From contig NZ_FMYB01000004.1 in the NCBI RefSeq assembly GCF_900104155.1, forward strand, positions 102,645 through 166,644: DNA of 64,000 nucleotides. Reading direction: 5' to 3'. The translations under genes were made by a program, and so were the position numbers. Source of the stretch: Butyrivibrio sp. INlla16. GTDB taxonomy: Bacteria; Bacillota; Clostridia; Lachnospirales; Lachnospiraceae. The notes below the pieces were generated by a model. It was given only the letters and a program-made list of their open reading frames with translations, was not told the DNA's origin and searched no databases. Below, piece by piece: positions 8,934 to 17,423 of this stretch. Position 1 is the first letter of the stretch. Each line of letters opens with the position of its first letter.

Positions 8934-9022
8934 AGCCCCAGCGTATGCTATGGTGTCTTTCAATCTCGTTGCAAAATACGCATAATCGATTGAAATCCAC
9001 CATAGCATACACTGGGGCTTTT
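8934..9022 (+). terminator. Very long imperfect hairpin, terminator between convergent genes
   Basis: Three stacked stems: AGCCCCAG (8934-8941) with CTGGGGCT (9012-9019); GTATGCTATGGTG (8943-8955) with its complement at 8998-9010; and TTTCAATC (8958-8965) with GATTGAAA (8988-8995). Together that is 29 pairs interrupted by one and two mismatches, with a 22-base loop. TTTT follows on the plus side, so it can end the carbamate kinase transcript. It also lies just past the end of clpX on the minus strand, but without a U tract there. Confidence 0.75.
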
Positions 9023-9034
9023 ATCTTTCCCTTA

Positions 9035-10585
9035 TCAGTTCTCTGCCGACTTCATCCCAATCCCCTTAAGAACTTCCGTAGTTCTGAGTTCAATCACCGG
9101 GCCGCCCTTACCCTTGATGTAATCGCCGGTAATGGTAACGCTTCCGATATTATCATCCTTCGGAATCTCATACATGATATCCAGCATGAATTCCTCAATA
9201 ATGGCGCGAAGAGCTCTGGCACCTGTATCCTTTTCCATCGCCTTCTCGGCTATGGCTTCCAAAGCTTCATCGTCAAATTCCAGATTAACCTCATCAAGCG
9301 CAAGGAGCTTCTGATACTGTTTCAAGATAGCGTTCTTGGGCTCTTTTAATATCTGAACAAGCATCTCCTTGGAGAGGCCCTTAAGTGTGCATACTATAGG
9401 GAGACGTCCGAGGAATTCGGGAATCATTCCGAATTTCTTTAGATCATCAACGGTTACCTTAGTGATAAGGTCGGGATCCTTGTCCCATTTGTCCTTGAGG
9501 TCGGCATCAAAACCGATGGAGGTCTGCTTATTCAGCCTCTGCTTTATTATATCCTCCATATCCGGGAAGGCTCCGCCGCATATAAACAAAATGTTTCTGG
9601 TGTTAACGGTCGCCATTGGAACCATCGCATTTTTGCTGCTTGCACCCACAGGTACCTCAACATCGGCACCCTCAAGGAGCTTGAGCATTCCCTGCTGAAC
9701 CGATTCACCGCTTACATCTCTCGATGTCGTATTCTTTTTCTTTGCAATTTTATCAATCTCATCTATGAAAATGATACCCTGCTGAGCTTTGTCTATATCA
9801 TTTCCTGCTGCCGCAAGAAGCTTACTTACAACGCTTTCGATATCATCACCGATATATCCCGCCTCAGTGAGAGAGGTAGCATCAGTGATAGCCAACGGCA
9901 CATCAAGAAGTCTTGCAAGAGTCTTAACAAGATAAGTTTTTCCGCTTCCGGTAGGGCCGATCATAAGAATATTGGACTTCTCAATCTCAATATCATCCAT
10001 GGTGCCGGTCTTAACTCTCTTATAGTGGTTGTAAACCGCAACGGATATAATTTTCTTTGCCTGCTCCTGACCTATAACATAATCGTCAAGCTTAGCCTTG
10101 ATCTTGTGAGGTGCAGGAATATTTTCTATATTGAACTCAGGCTTAACCCTGGTATCTTCCTCTTTTTTCTTTTTGATCTTCTGAGAATTGGGGATTCCGG
10201 CGCCTCCGGTAAAATTGGATAAATCCATAAAGTTCAAGCCGGGCATACCGCTATGCTTGTTGAGCTCATCCATAAGTGCCGGGTTGTTTAAAAGATTCTG
10301 GTAATCAAACTGGCTGATCGTATCCATCGTCTTGTGCATACAGTCATCGCACACACTTATTCCGTTGGGAAGATGGAACATTTTTCCGGCCTTGCTCTCA
10401 GGTCTTCTGCACACAAAGCAAACATCCTCATATTCGCTCTCATTGTCCTTTGACTGCGAGGATGTATTACCTTCTTTAGGAGTCTCTTCCACTGTCGTAT
10501 CTTTTCTCTCTACCGGAGTGTCATCAACAGAGGAATCCATAACCTCCCTGAAGTCCATATCATCATTATCAAATTTATCTGCCAT
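9035..10585 (-). CDS. clpX: ClpX-type AAA+ unfoldase with N-terminal extension
   Basis: ClpX unfolds substrates and feeds them to the ClpP protease. Visible parts: zinc-binding domain with C56, C59, C79 and C82; Walker A GPTGSGKT (210-217); pore loop GYIG (243-246); Walker B IIFIDE (271-276); the ClpP-docking IGF tripeptide (357-359); LGRLP arginine finger (R394); sensor-2 GARALR (455-460). At 516 residues it is about 100 longer than typical ClpX, because about 50 acidic Ser/Thr/Glu-rich residues precede the zinc domain and the linker after it is long and basic. There is no clpP or trigger factor gene beside it, so it may be a second, specialised ClpX. Confidence 0.92.
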   Translation of the reverse strand: MADKFDNDDMDFREVMDSSVDDTPVERKDTTVEETPKEGNTSSQSKDNESEYEDVCFVCRRPESKAGKMFHLPNGISVCDDCMHKTMDTISQFDYQNLLNNPALMDELNKHSGMPGLNFMDLSNFTGGAGIPNSQKIKKKKEEDTRVKPEFNIENIPAPHKIKAKLDDYVIGQEQAKKIISVAVYNHYKRVKTGTMDDIEIEKSNILMIGPTGSGKTYLVKTLARLLDVPLAITDATSLTEAGYIGDDIESVVSKLLAAAGNDIDKAQQGIIFIDEIDKIAKKKNTTSRDVSGESVQQGMLKLLEGADVEVPVGASSKNAMVPMATVNTRNILFICGGAFPDMEDIIKQRLNKQTSIGFDADLKDKWDKDPDLITKVTVDDLKKFGMIPEFLGRLPIVCTLKGLSKEMLVQILKEPKNAILKQYQKLLALDEVNLEFDDEALEAIAEKAMEKDTGARALRAIIEEFMLDIMYEIPKDDNIGSVTITGDYIKGKGGPVIELRTTEVLKGIGMKSAEN

Positions 10586-10683
10586 TATAGTTTGTCTCCT
10601 CTAAATTCCTCACGAAAATTTATAACTATTATAATATCCCCGCAAATCTATGTCATTAAAAACAGAACCCCGCTCAATATATA

Positions 10684-10730
10684 TTTAAGAAAAACTGCCC
10701 CTGAGCATCATCGCTCAAAGGCAGTTTGTT
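10684..10730 (-). terminator. Rho-independent terminator of htrA
   Basis: On the minus strand AAACTGCC pairs with GGCAGTTT (10720-10727 with 10692-10699), with an inner GAGC/GCTC stem, and is followed by a T-rich run (complement of 10687-10694). It lies 60 bases past the htrA stop. Confidence 0.85.
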
Positions 10731-10788
10731 CCTAACCTTTTCCTTTTTGTTATCTTTGCCGAGTACTATTTATTTTATATGAATAAGC

Positions 10789-12561
10789 TTAGTTACCAAA
10801 GTCAAAACCGAATCCGAAAGGATTTGAGAAGGGATCGATTCCCTGTTGTCCTTCCTGTCCTTCTTCCTGCTTCGCATCGGGCTGCTGCTCGCCATCATAC
10901 TTCTGTCCTTGTGTATCATCACTGTCGGACTGAACAGTCTGCTTGGATCCCAGAGTAACCTGAAGCTCCTGTTCCTGATATCCACCTGATGCCTGTCTCT
11001 GAACAGTGATTGTTACTACCTCTCCTGCCTCATAATATGCCAGTCTGTTCTGGAGATCATCCATAGAAGAAATCTCTTTTCCATCAAACTTTGTGATGAT
11101 ATCTTTTTCCTGAACACCTGCTGCCTTAGCGCCGCCATCCTCAGAAACAGCTGCTACATAAACACCGAGAGGAAGTCCGTACATCTCTGATACATCAGAA
11201 GTAACGCTGACTCCTGAGATTCCAAGATAGCCTCTGTTCTCCTCGTCAACCTTGGCGCGTGTCTTCTCTGTCATAAGCTGCTCAATGATAGGCTTAGCAA
11301 TGGAAATCGGAATAGCATATCCCATACCTTCAACGGTTGAACCGCCAATCTTGTTGGAGTTGATACCGATAACTTCACCGTTGATATTTAAAAGTGCACC
11401 GCCGGAGTTACCGGGGTTGATCTCTGCATTGGTCTGTATAAATGTACCCTGCTTTTCATCATCAAGGTCAATTACACGGTTGATAGCGCTTACTACACCT
11501 GTAGTAACTGACTGGCCATATCCGAGCGCATTGCCGATTGCTATTGCGGGCTCACCAAGTGTAAGTGAATCGGAATCACCAAGGGCTGCTATAGCGATAG
11601 CGTTTCTGGTATCTGCTGCAAGGTCTGAAAGCTGTACTGCGATTACTGCAAGATCCATATCAGAATCTGTTCCCTTAACCTCAGCTGCTGACTTACTGTC
11701 ATCTGCAAACTGAACCTCAAGAGAGTCAGCACCCTCAATAACATGGTAGTTGGTCGCAATTAAAAGCTCTGTATCATTTGTTCCTACTATGAATCCTGAA
11801 CCGGAAGCTGTCTGTTCCTGACTGTACTTCTGTCCGAAGTAGTTATAGGACTGTGTGAAGTTGTTGTTGATGGAAACCATGGCAGGCATTGCCTTGGCAA
11901 CAACCTCTGTTACATCTGTAACAACTGTTCTTGAACTTTCTACTGTCTCTGTCTGTGCAATTCCTGCATTGTCTCCACTTCCCAGAACAGAATCTGTGCT
12001 GCCGGTCTCTTCTTTAGCTGCTGCTACATCCGGCTCGGCAACAGTCTCGCTGTTGTCCTTTTCTATACTCTTTTCCTCTGCCTTAGCCTGATCGTCTTTC
12101 TCTGTGGCAGCAGGAATCTGTGAAATTCTGGTCATGCTATAGTAGCCTGCACCGAGTCCCAGACAAAGAACAAGTGCGATAGCTATCGCAGCTGCAACTT
12201 TCTTTCCTGTCCCTGATTTCTTAGGACCGTTTCCTCCATTCATACCGGGCTGATAAGAATACTGGTAATTACCATAGGTTCCCTGGTTGTTGTAATTGTA
12301 GTTACCGTAGGTATTGTTGTTCTGGCCGTAACCTGAACCGTTGTTTCCGGAGCCTGTGTAGTTACCGTACGTATTGTTTCGGTTGTATGTCCCCTGACCG
12401 TAGGTATTGTTACCACCCTGTCCATAGGTGTTCTGATTCTGTCCGTAAGAGTTATTGCCCTGACTATAGGTGTTTTCGCTCTGTGCGTTGTTAGTTTCAG
12501 CTTCCCTTCCAAACCCCGCTTCCTGATTGTTTTGTTGCTCGTTATTTTCATTATCAAACAT
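10789..12561 (-). CDS. htrA: HtrA/DegP-like membrane-anchored serine protease
   Basis: HtrA proteases degrade or refold damaged extracytoplasmic proteins. Order of parts: a cytoplasmic N-terminus of about 115 residues, almost wholly Asn, Tyr, Gly, Gln and Thr (units of the NNTYGQG kind); one transmembrane helix (about 121-143); an acidic linker; a trypsin-like domain with H273 (ATNYHVIEG), D303 (SDMDLAV) and S386 (NPGNSGGAL); one PDZ domain (about 445-545); and a Gln/Glu/Asp-rich tail ending in Phe/Gly. AGAGGT lies 7 bases before the ATG. The low-complexity tail is longer than in most HtrA proteins and has the composition of aggregation-prone or condensate-forming sequences; that is inference. 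Confidence 0.92.
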   Translation of the reverse strand: MFDNENNEQQNNQEAGFGREAETNNAQSENTYSQGNNSYGQNQNTYGQGGNNTYGQGTYNRNNTYGNYTGSGNNGSGYGQNNNTYGNYNYNNQGTYGNYQYSYQPGMNGGNGPKKSGTGKKVAAAIAIALVLCLGLGAGYYSMTRISQIPAATEKDDQAKAEEKSIEKDNSETVAEPDVAAAKEETGSTDSVLGSGDNAGIAQTETVESSRTVVTDVTEVVAKAMPAMVSINNNFTQSYNYFGQKYSQEQTASGSGFIVGTNDTELLIATNYHVIEGADSLEVQFADDSKSAAEVKGTDSDMDLAVIAVQLSDLAADTRNAIAIAALGDSDSLTLGEPAIAIGNALGYGQSVTTGVVSAINRVIDLDDEKQGTFIQTNAEINPGNSGGALLNINGEVIGINSNKIGGSTVEGMGYAIPISIAKPIIEQLMTEKTRAKVDEENRGYLGISGVSVTSDVSEMYGLPLGVYVAAVSEDGGAKAAGVQEKDIITKFDGKEISSMDDLQNRLAYYEAGEVVTITVQRQASGGYQEQELQVTLGSKQTVQSDSDDTQGQKYDGEQQPDAKQEEGQEGQQGIDPFSNPFGFGFDFGN

Positions 12562-12667
12562 CGTTCATTACCTCTTTTCTTTGATAAATTTGATAAATAA
12601 GTTCTCTCATTTGTTTTTTACAAGATTCAGTATAGTTTCAGTTTGTGACGAAATTGTGATAAAAGTA

Positions 12668-12730
12668 TCAAAAAAATATTTCCCACACCTAAATCCAAAC
12701 TAAATGTTTGTTTCAAGTGTGGGAAATATA
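12668..12730 (-). terminator. Strong terminator of the galE operon
   Basis: A 13-bp perfect stem pairs 12676-12688 (ATATTTCCCACAC) with 12717-12729, with a 28-base loop. On the minus strand it runs into T's (complement of 12670-12676). It ends the transcript carrying galE and the small downstream protein, and separates it from htrA. Confidence 0.85.
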
Positions 12731-12734
12731 ATAA

Positions 12735-13013
12735 TCAATAATAGAAGTCGTCCTCTTCGATCACCTGAATCTCCATGTAATCAAACGGAATCTCTTCAAT
12801 AAATGCATCCTTTGTAAATCTGCATTTGTTATGTAATTGAAAATCGTGAACAGTGGACTTTAGCCATATCGGCTTACTAAGATCCATGTCATAACAGGCT
12901 TTCTCGAGAGCATTCATAACCTTGTGAGTTCTGGTGTCCATCGAATTGTCTTCTATGACGGTATCTTTTAAAAGGTGGTTGTCCTCTATAAGTCTTACCC
13001 AAAGCCTAAACAT
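12735..13013 (-). CDS. Small conserved hypothetical protein
   Basis: A 92-residue soluble protein, rich in Asp, Glu, Lys and aromatic residues, ending EDDFYY. I recognise the pattern (MxRLWVxLxxDNxLLxDTVIE, then IWLKSTVHDFQLHNKCRFTKDxFIEEI) as a small protein recurring in Lachnospiraceae, but know no function for it. It starts 10 bases after the galE stop with TAAGGA just before the ATG, so it is translated from the galE transcript. A strong terminator follows it. Confidence 0.75.
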   Translation of the reverse strand: MFRLWVRLIEDNHLLKDTVIEDNSMDTRTHKVMNALEKACYDMDLSKPIWLKSTVHDFQLHNKCRFTKDAFIEEIPFDYMEIQVIEEDDFYY

Positions 13014-13023
13014 GTGTCCTTAT

Positions 13024-14040
13024 TTAATCCTCGTAGCCGTTAGGATTCTGACTCTGCCATCTCCAGGAATCTTCGCACATCTCGCGGATACCGTTCTGCG
13101 CCTCCCATCCAAGCTCCTTCTTAGCCTTGTCAGCATTTGAGTAGCATGTAGCGATGTCTCCTGCACGTCTGGGCTGAATCTCGTAAGGGATCTTAACTCC
13201 GTTAGCTTCCTCGAAGTTCTTTACGATATCAAGAACACTGTAACCAACGCCTGTACCGAGATTATAGATTGAAAGTCCGCTGCCGGGCTCAAGTTTCTTA
13301 AGAGCCTTAACATGTCCTACTGCAAGATCAACTACATGGATGTAATCGCGGACACCTGTTCCGTCGGGTGTATCATAGTCGTTACCGAATACATTGAGCT
13401 TAGGAAGTCTTCCTACAGCAACCTGTGTAATGTAAGGCATGAGGTTGTTCGGTATACCGTTGGGGTTCTCACCCATAGTACCGCTCTTGTGAGCACCGAT
13501 AGGATTGAAGTATCTAAGAAGAACCACATTCCATTCCTTATCAGCAAACTGAATGTCTGAAAGAACCTGCTCAAGCATTGACTTTGTCCATCCGTAAGGA
13601 TTGGTGCACTGTCCCTTAGGACACTCTTCAGTAATCGGAATAAATGCGGGATTGCCGTAAACAGTTGCTGAAGATGAGAAGATGATGTTCTTGCAGCCAT
13701 GCTTTCTCATTACATCAACAAGAGTAAGTGTTCCTGTGATGTTGTTATCATAGTACTCCCAAGGCTTCTGAACTGATTCACCTACTGCCTTAAGTCCTGC
13801 GAAGTGAATAACGCTGTCGATCTTTTCCTTAGTGAAAATCTCCTCAAGGCCTTCTCTGTCGCGGATGTCTGCCTTATAAAAAGGAACCTTTTTGCCTGTG
13901 ATGGCTTCAACGCGCGCAAGAACCTTCTCGCTTGCATTGGCAAGGTTATCCATAACAACTACGTCATATCCTGCGTTCTGAAGCTCTACTACTGTGTGGC
14001 TTCCGATATATCCGGCACCACCTGTAACTAATATTGCCAT
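13024..14040 (-). CDS. galE: UDP-glucose 4-epimerase
   Basis: GalE interconverts UDP-glucose and UDP-galactose (Leloir pathway and exopolysaccharide precursors) with tightly bound NAD. It is a 338-residue short-chain dehydrogenase fold with the N-terminal [10 protein letters not shown] nucleotide motif, catalytic Ser (SSSATVYG) and the YGWTK (YxxxK) motif, and the ARRAGDI-like segment [11 protein letters not shown] near the C-terminus. GGAGG lies 8 bases before the ATG. It follows the UDPGP pyrophosphorylase gene by 57 bases and precedes the small conserved protein; the three form one nucleotide-sugar operon. A 14-bp hairpin lies in the pyrophosphorylase-galE gap. Confidence 0.96.
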   Translation of the reverse strand: MAILVTGGAGYIGSHTVVELQNAGYDVVVMDNLANASEKVLARVEAITGKKVPFYKADIRDREGLEEIFTKEKIDSVIHFAGLKAVGESVQKPWEYYDNNITGTLTLVDVMRKHGCKNIIFSSSATVYGNPAFIPITEECPKGQCTNPYGWTKSMLEQVLSDIQFADKEWNVVLLRYFNPIGAHKSGTMGENPNGIPNNLMPYITQVAVGRLPKLNVFGNDYDTPDGTGVRDYIHVVDLAVGHVKALKKLEPGSGLSIYNLGTGVGYSVLDIVKNFEEANGVKIPYEIQPRRAGDIATCYSNADKAKKELGWEAQNGIREMCEDSWRWQSQNPNGYED

Positions 14041-14059
14041 ACTCTATCCTCCCTATTTC

Positions 14060-14091
14060 CCCTCATCCGTCAGCTCGCTGACGGATGAGGG
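14060..14091. repeat. Dispersed repeat copy A (half unit), perfect 14-bp hairpin
   Basis: CCCTCATCCGTCAG (14060-14073) pairs perfectly with 14078-14091 around a CTCG tetraloop. The arm is the GGATGAGGGG end of the double-hairpin repeat found complete at 19959, 32363 and 33643; the GGGGAAGG half is absent. It lies in the short gap between the UDPGP gene and galE, 12 bases before the galE Shine-Dalgarno, with no T run, so it is more likely an mRNA processing or stability element than a terminator. Confidence 0.7.
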
Positions 14092-14097
14092 TATTTA

Positions 14098-15324
14098 TTA
14101 TAATTCAATATTGTTCTTCTTGCACAACTCTCTTGCTGACTCAACAGAATCCTTACCTGTCTTGTTCTTGATAGGTGCGAATTCTTTCTCACGAACAACC
14201 TCGTAAGGTACACAGCTGTCAAGCTCGTGGATCATATCAAGAACCAGCTGCTCGAACTTGCATCCGTTGGGTGTCTCGGGCTTAACAAGCTCGCCGTTAT
14301 CATTTATGAAAGGAATCTTCTTCTCAACAACGTGAAGAGGAAGTTCATTCTTTGCGATTCTCTCAAGCGCAGGTACATTGAAGAGGTAGTTAAGGATAAC
14401 ACCGTAGTTGTATGCGGGATCTCCTGCCTCATCCTTGGCATCCATCATCTCCTGTGTGAGCTCATAGTACTCAACGATTGAAGGCTTGCCATCCTCAAGA
14501 CACATAACACCAACGCCCTCATCGGGAGCATTTTTCTTAACAACCTTAGCACCAACCTCTGCCTTCTGTGCGATTGTAGCACCTACGAAACAGGGATCTG
14601 CGATTCTCTGAAGTACGTTGTCAACTGCGAAGATGTTAACCCACTCGATACCTTCAGCGTGAAGTGTCTTATCAAGACCTGCTTTAATCATAGAAGAAAA
14701 CCATCCTGCATTACCGTTGGGTGATGTGGAGATACGTCCCTTTTCTTCCATATAAACCTTACCTTCGTAATCTGAAGCGGGAGCCATGTCCTGCTTGAAG
14801 AAGGTAACCTTGTCAGCCTTATATCCGAAGAAATTCTTCTCTGTAAGGAAGTTAACTGTCTTCTCGTGATTCTTCTCACTTGTCATAATGAAAAGATGGA
14901 TCCATGAACCTGTTGCATTAACAACATCAAGAAGGTTCTCTATAATTCTCTGGAAAATGAATACTTCCTTTGTAAGACCGATGTTGTACATTCCCTTAGG
15001 ATCATCGGAGCCGAGTCTTGTACCCATACCGCCGGCAAGAAGACATGCAGCAACCTTACCCTGCTGAATTGCCTCTGTACCGATCTTATTAAACTCATCT
15101 TTTCTCTTCTCAATCTCTGAAAGCTGCATGCATGCAAGAGGCTCGAATTTTCCTCTCTCTGAACCATGACCTAAATTCTTTGCATTTTTCAGAACTTCGA
15201 AATCAGTCTCATCAATCTGCTGAAGAAGAGCTGCCTTCTCAGCATCTGAAAGCTCATCATAATACTTGAGGACATGCATCTGTCCGTTTGCTTCAAGTTT
15301 TTTCTTAGCTTCTTCAAATGTCAT
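14098..15324 (-). CDS. UDPGP-type UTP--sugar-1-phosphate uridylyltransferase
   Basis: This family makes UDP-glucose or UDP-N-acetylglucosamine from UTP and the sugar 1-phosphate. The 408-residue protein has the pyrophosphorylase signature LAGGMGTRLGSDDPKG (about residue 96), HLFIMTSEKNHE, a PNGNAGWF segment and the metal-site region FAVDNVLQRIADP. It belongs to the eukaryote-like UAP1/AGX group, not to GalU, so GlcNAc-1-P, Gal-1-P or Glc-1-P are all possible substrates. AAGGAGA precedes the ATG with good spacing. It is first in the operon with galE, supporting a role in UDP-hexose supply for cell-surface polysaccharide or galactose use. Confidence 0.9.
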   Translation of the reverse strand: MTFEEAKKKLEANGQMHVLKYYDELSDAEKAALLQQIDETDFEVLKNAKNLGHGSERGKFEPLACMQLSEIEKRKDEFNKIGTEAIQQGKVAACLLAGGMGTRLGSDDPKGMYNIGLTKEVFIFQRIIENLLDVVNATGSWIHLFIMTSEKNHEKTVNFLTEKNFFGYKADKVTFFKQDMAPASDYEGKVYMEEKGRISTSPNGNAGWFSSMIKAGLDKTLHAEGIEWVNIFAVDNVLQRIADPCFVGATIAQKAEVGAKVVKKNAPDEGVGVMCLEDGKPSIVEYYELTQEMMDAKDEAGDPAYNYGVILNYLFNVPALERIAKNELPLHVVEKKIPFINDNGELVKPETPNGCKFEQLVLDMIHELDSCVPYEVVREKEFAPIKNKTGKDSVESARELCKKNNIEL

Positions 15325-15362
15325 AATACATTCTCCTTTACTACAAAATAAGCGCTTCTATA

Positions 15363-15391
15363 ATAATATCTCACACCATGAATAAAAACAA
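15363..15391 (-). promoter_or_regulatory. Sigma-A type promoter of the UDPGP-galE operon
   Basis: On the minus strand TTGTTT (complement of 15386-15391) and TATTAT (complement of 15363-15368) are separated by exactly 17 bases, 39 bases before the start codon. The -10 has 5 of 6 consensus bases. Confidence 0.6.
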
Positions 15392-15493
15392 TCCAAAAAA
15401 CGCTCTCACTATTCCATTTTTCCCTATAACATGCGAAAATATATAGGGTTTATAGCCACTTAAGGTCAAATATACATAGAAAGGACAAAAACC

Positions 15494-16465
15494 ATGAAAA
15501 TAGTAGCAGCAGAAATTGACAGCGTGGGAAATGATCTTGATTACACCGAGTTTTCAAAAATCGGTGACGTTACATATTATAAGAACAAAGTGACAGCAGA
15601 CAATGCCGCAGAGCGCCTTGCTGGAGTTGAGGTCCTTTGCATCAACAAGTCAAAGATAACCACAGAAATTCTTGATAAAGCTCCGGATTTAAAGCTCATC
15701 TGCGAGTTTGCAACAGGCTTCGACAACGTCGATATCAAAGCCTGCGCAGAGCGCGGTGTGAAGGTCGCTAACGTTGCGGGATATTCTACTATGTCCGTTG
15801 CTCAGCACACCTTCGCACTTCTCTTTTATCTGATGGAGAGCCTCAAGGATTACGATGAGTTTGTGAAAAGCGGCGAATATGCGGCTCAGGAATACTTTTG
15901 CAAGCTTGACATCCCGTATCATGAAATCGACAGTATGACCTGGGGTATCATCGGAATGGGTAATATCGGAAGAAAAGTTGCCCAGATAGCAACTGCCTTC
16001 GGAGCAAAGGTTATCTTCTACTCCGCATCAGGAAGAACCGAGCACAAGGATGAGGACAAAGCTTACGAGATGGTAAGTTTTGACGAGCTATTAGAGCGAA
16101 GCGACATTCTCTCTCTCCACTGCCCTCTCACAGACAGCACAAGAAATCTTATCGATGCAGCTGCATTTAAGAAGATGAAGAAAACCGCATATCTCATCAA
16201 TGTCGCAAGAGGTCCAGTAGTTAACGAGGATGATCTTGCAAATGCAATTGAGCAGGGTGAGATCGCAGGCGCCGGCCTCGACGTTCTTACTGTGGAGCCC
16301 ATGAAAAAAGACAGCCCGCTTCTTAGAATTAAGGACAGCCAGAAGCTCTTTGTTACACCTCACATGGCCTGGGCCAGCGTTGAAGCCAGAATCCGCTGCG
16401 TCGATGAAGTCGCTAAGAACATAGCCGCTTTTGAAAAGGGCGAAAAAAGAAATATCGTTAACTGA
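15494..16465 (+). CDS. NAD-dependent D-2-hydroxyacid dehydrogenase
   Basis: Reduces 2-oxoacids to D-2-hydroxyacids, or the reverse, with NAD(P). The 323-residue protein shows the family order: N-terminal substrate domain (CEFATGFDNVDIKA), Rossmann motif GIIGMGNIGRKVA (about residue 154), conserved segments SLHCPLT, INVARGPVVNEDDL (catalytic Arg) and AGLDVLTVEP (catalytic Glu), and FVTPHMAW with the catalytic His. Members include glycerate, lactate, phosphoglycerate and hydroxyisocaproate dehydrogenases; the sequence alone does not choose between them. AAAGGA precedes the ATG. The next gene, a mutarotase-like protein, follows by 46 bases, so they may be co-transcribed. Confidence 0.9.
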   Translation: MKIVAAEIDSVGNDLDYTEFSKIGDVTYYKNKVTADNAAERLAGVEVLCINKSKITTEILDKAPDLKLICEFATGFDNVDIKACAERGVKVANVAGYSTMSVAQHTFALLFYLMESLKDYDEFVKSGEYAAQEYFCKLDIPYHEIDSMTWGIIGMGNIGRKVAQIATAFGAKVIFYSASGRTEHKDEDKAYEMVSFDELLERSDILSLHCPLTDSTRNLIDAAAFKKMKKTAYLINVARGPVVNEDDLANAIEQGEIAGAGLDVLTVEPMKKDSPLLRIKDSQKLFVTPHMAWASVEARIRCVDEVAKNIAAFEKGEKRNIVN

Positions 16466-16511
16466 TTAGATAATAAAATGGCATATACCATTTTCAGGAA
16501 GGGACAGAACT

Positions 16512-17384
16512 ATGAGAACTAGTCTTACCAATAATGTGATTATCGCTGAGATTGAGACAGCCGGTGCTGAGTTAAAAAGTATCAAAAAAGGTGGTAAGGA
16601 ATATATGTGGTGCGCAGATCCCGCATTTTGGAATCGCACCTCACCAGTACTCTTTCCTTTTGTAGGTGCTGTTGCAGACGGCAAATACAGGGTTGGCGGC
16701 CACGAATATCCCATGGGCCAGCACGGCTTTGCAAGAGATATGGAATTTGAGCTTGAGGAAAAAGCTGATGACTGTGCAGTTTTCTCCCTTACTTCAAATG
16801 AAACAACACTTTCAAAATATCCCTTTGATTTTAAGCTGACCATCTCCTACAAGCTTGATGGTGACAGTATTATTGTGGGATGGAAGGTAGAAAACACAGG
16901 AAAAGGCGATATGCCTTTTGCGATCGGAGCTCATCCGGCATTTAACTGCGAGCTCAGCTCTGAAGGCACATTGAAAGGAAATTCAGTAGTATTAAAAACA
17001 GATAAGGATGTCCTCACTGTGAGAAAGTTCCATGATCCTCTCGCTGCAAACGAGACCTATGAACTTACTCTGAAGAGCGACAAATCCTTCGAAGTTGATG
17101 AGCACACCTTCGACGGCGGCGCAATCATTCTGGAAAATAGCCAGGTTAGCGGTGCCAGCATCAAAAATGCAGAAGGCGATGTTTTCGTTGAGATGGCCTT
17201 CGATGCTCCGCTTCTTGGAATCTGGTCTCCCGTCGGTAAAAATGCTCCGTTCATCTGCCTCGAGCCCTGGTATGGAAGAGCTGACGCAGAGGGATTTTCA
17301 GGTGAATTAAAAGACCGCGACTTTGAGCAGCTCCTTAATCCGGGCGACGCTTTTGACACAGAGTACCGCGTTTCTTTTAAATAA
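16512..17384 (+). CDS. Aldose 1-epimerase family protein (YeaD/LacX-like)
   Basis: A 290-residue beta-sandwich mutarotase-like protein. Family marks are the N-terminal ISxxGAELxSI-like segment (ETAGAELKSIKKGGKEYMW), FPFVGAVADG, GQHGFARDMEF, GAHPAFNCEL with the catalytic His, and LCLEPWYGRADAEGF-like near the end. It belongs to the branch annotated LacX/YeaD rather than galactose mutarotase proper, so it may act on hexose 6-phosphates or other aldoses; this is uncertain. AGGAAGGGAC precedes the ATG. It converges with nagB, whose stop lies 39 bases away. Confidence 0.88.
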   Translation: MRTSLTNNVIIAEIETAGAELKSIKKGGKEYMWCADPAFWNRTSPVLFPFVGAVADGKYRVGGHEYPMGQHGFARDMEFELEEKADDCAVFSLTSNETTLSKYPFDFKLTISYKLDGDSIIVGWKVENTGKGDMPFAIGAHPAFNCELSSEGTLKGNSVVLKTDKDVLTVRKFHDPLAANETYELTLKSDKSFEVDEHTFDGGAIILENSQVSGASIKNAEGDVFVEMAFDAPLLGIWSPVGKNAPFICLEPWYGRADAEGFSGELKDRDFEQLLNPGDAFDTEYRVSFK

Positions 17385-17423
17385 TCGTTGTATCTGAGTT
17401 TTGAAGATAATTGTGATATCAGA

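Noticed and set aside
14060..14091. The 14-bp hairpin before galE as a terminator
   Set aside because: No T run on the minus strand, and galE has its ribosome site just after it with no separate promoter seen. Treated as a repeat half-unit.
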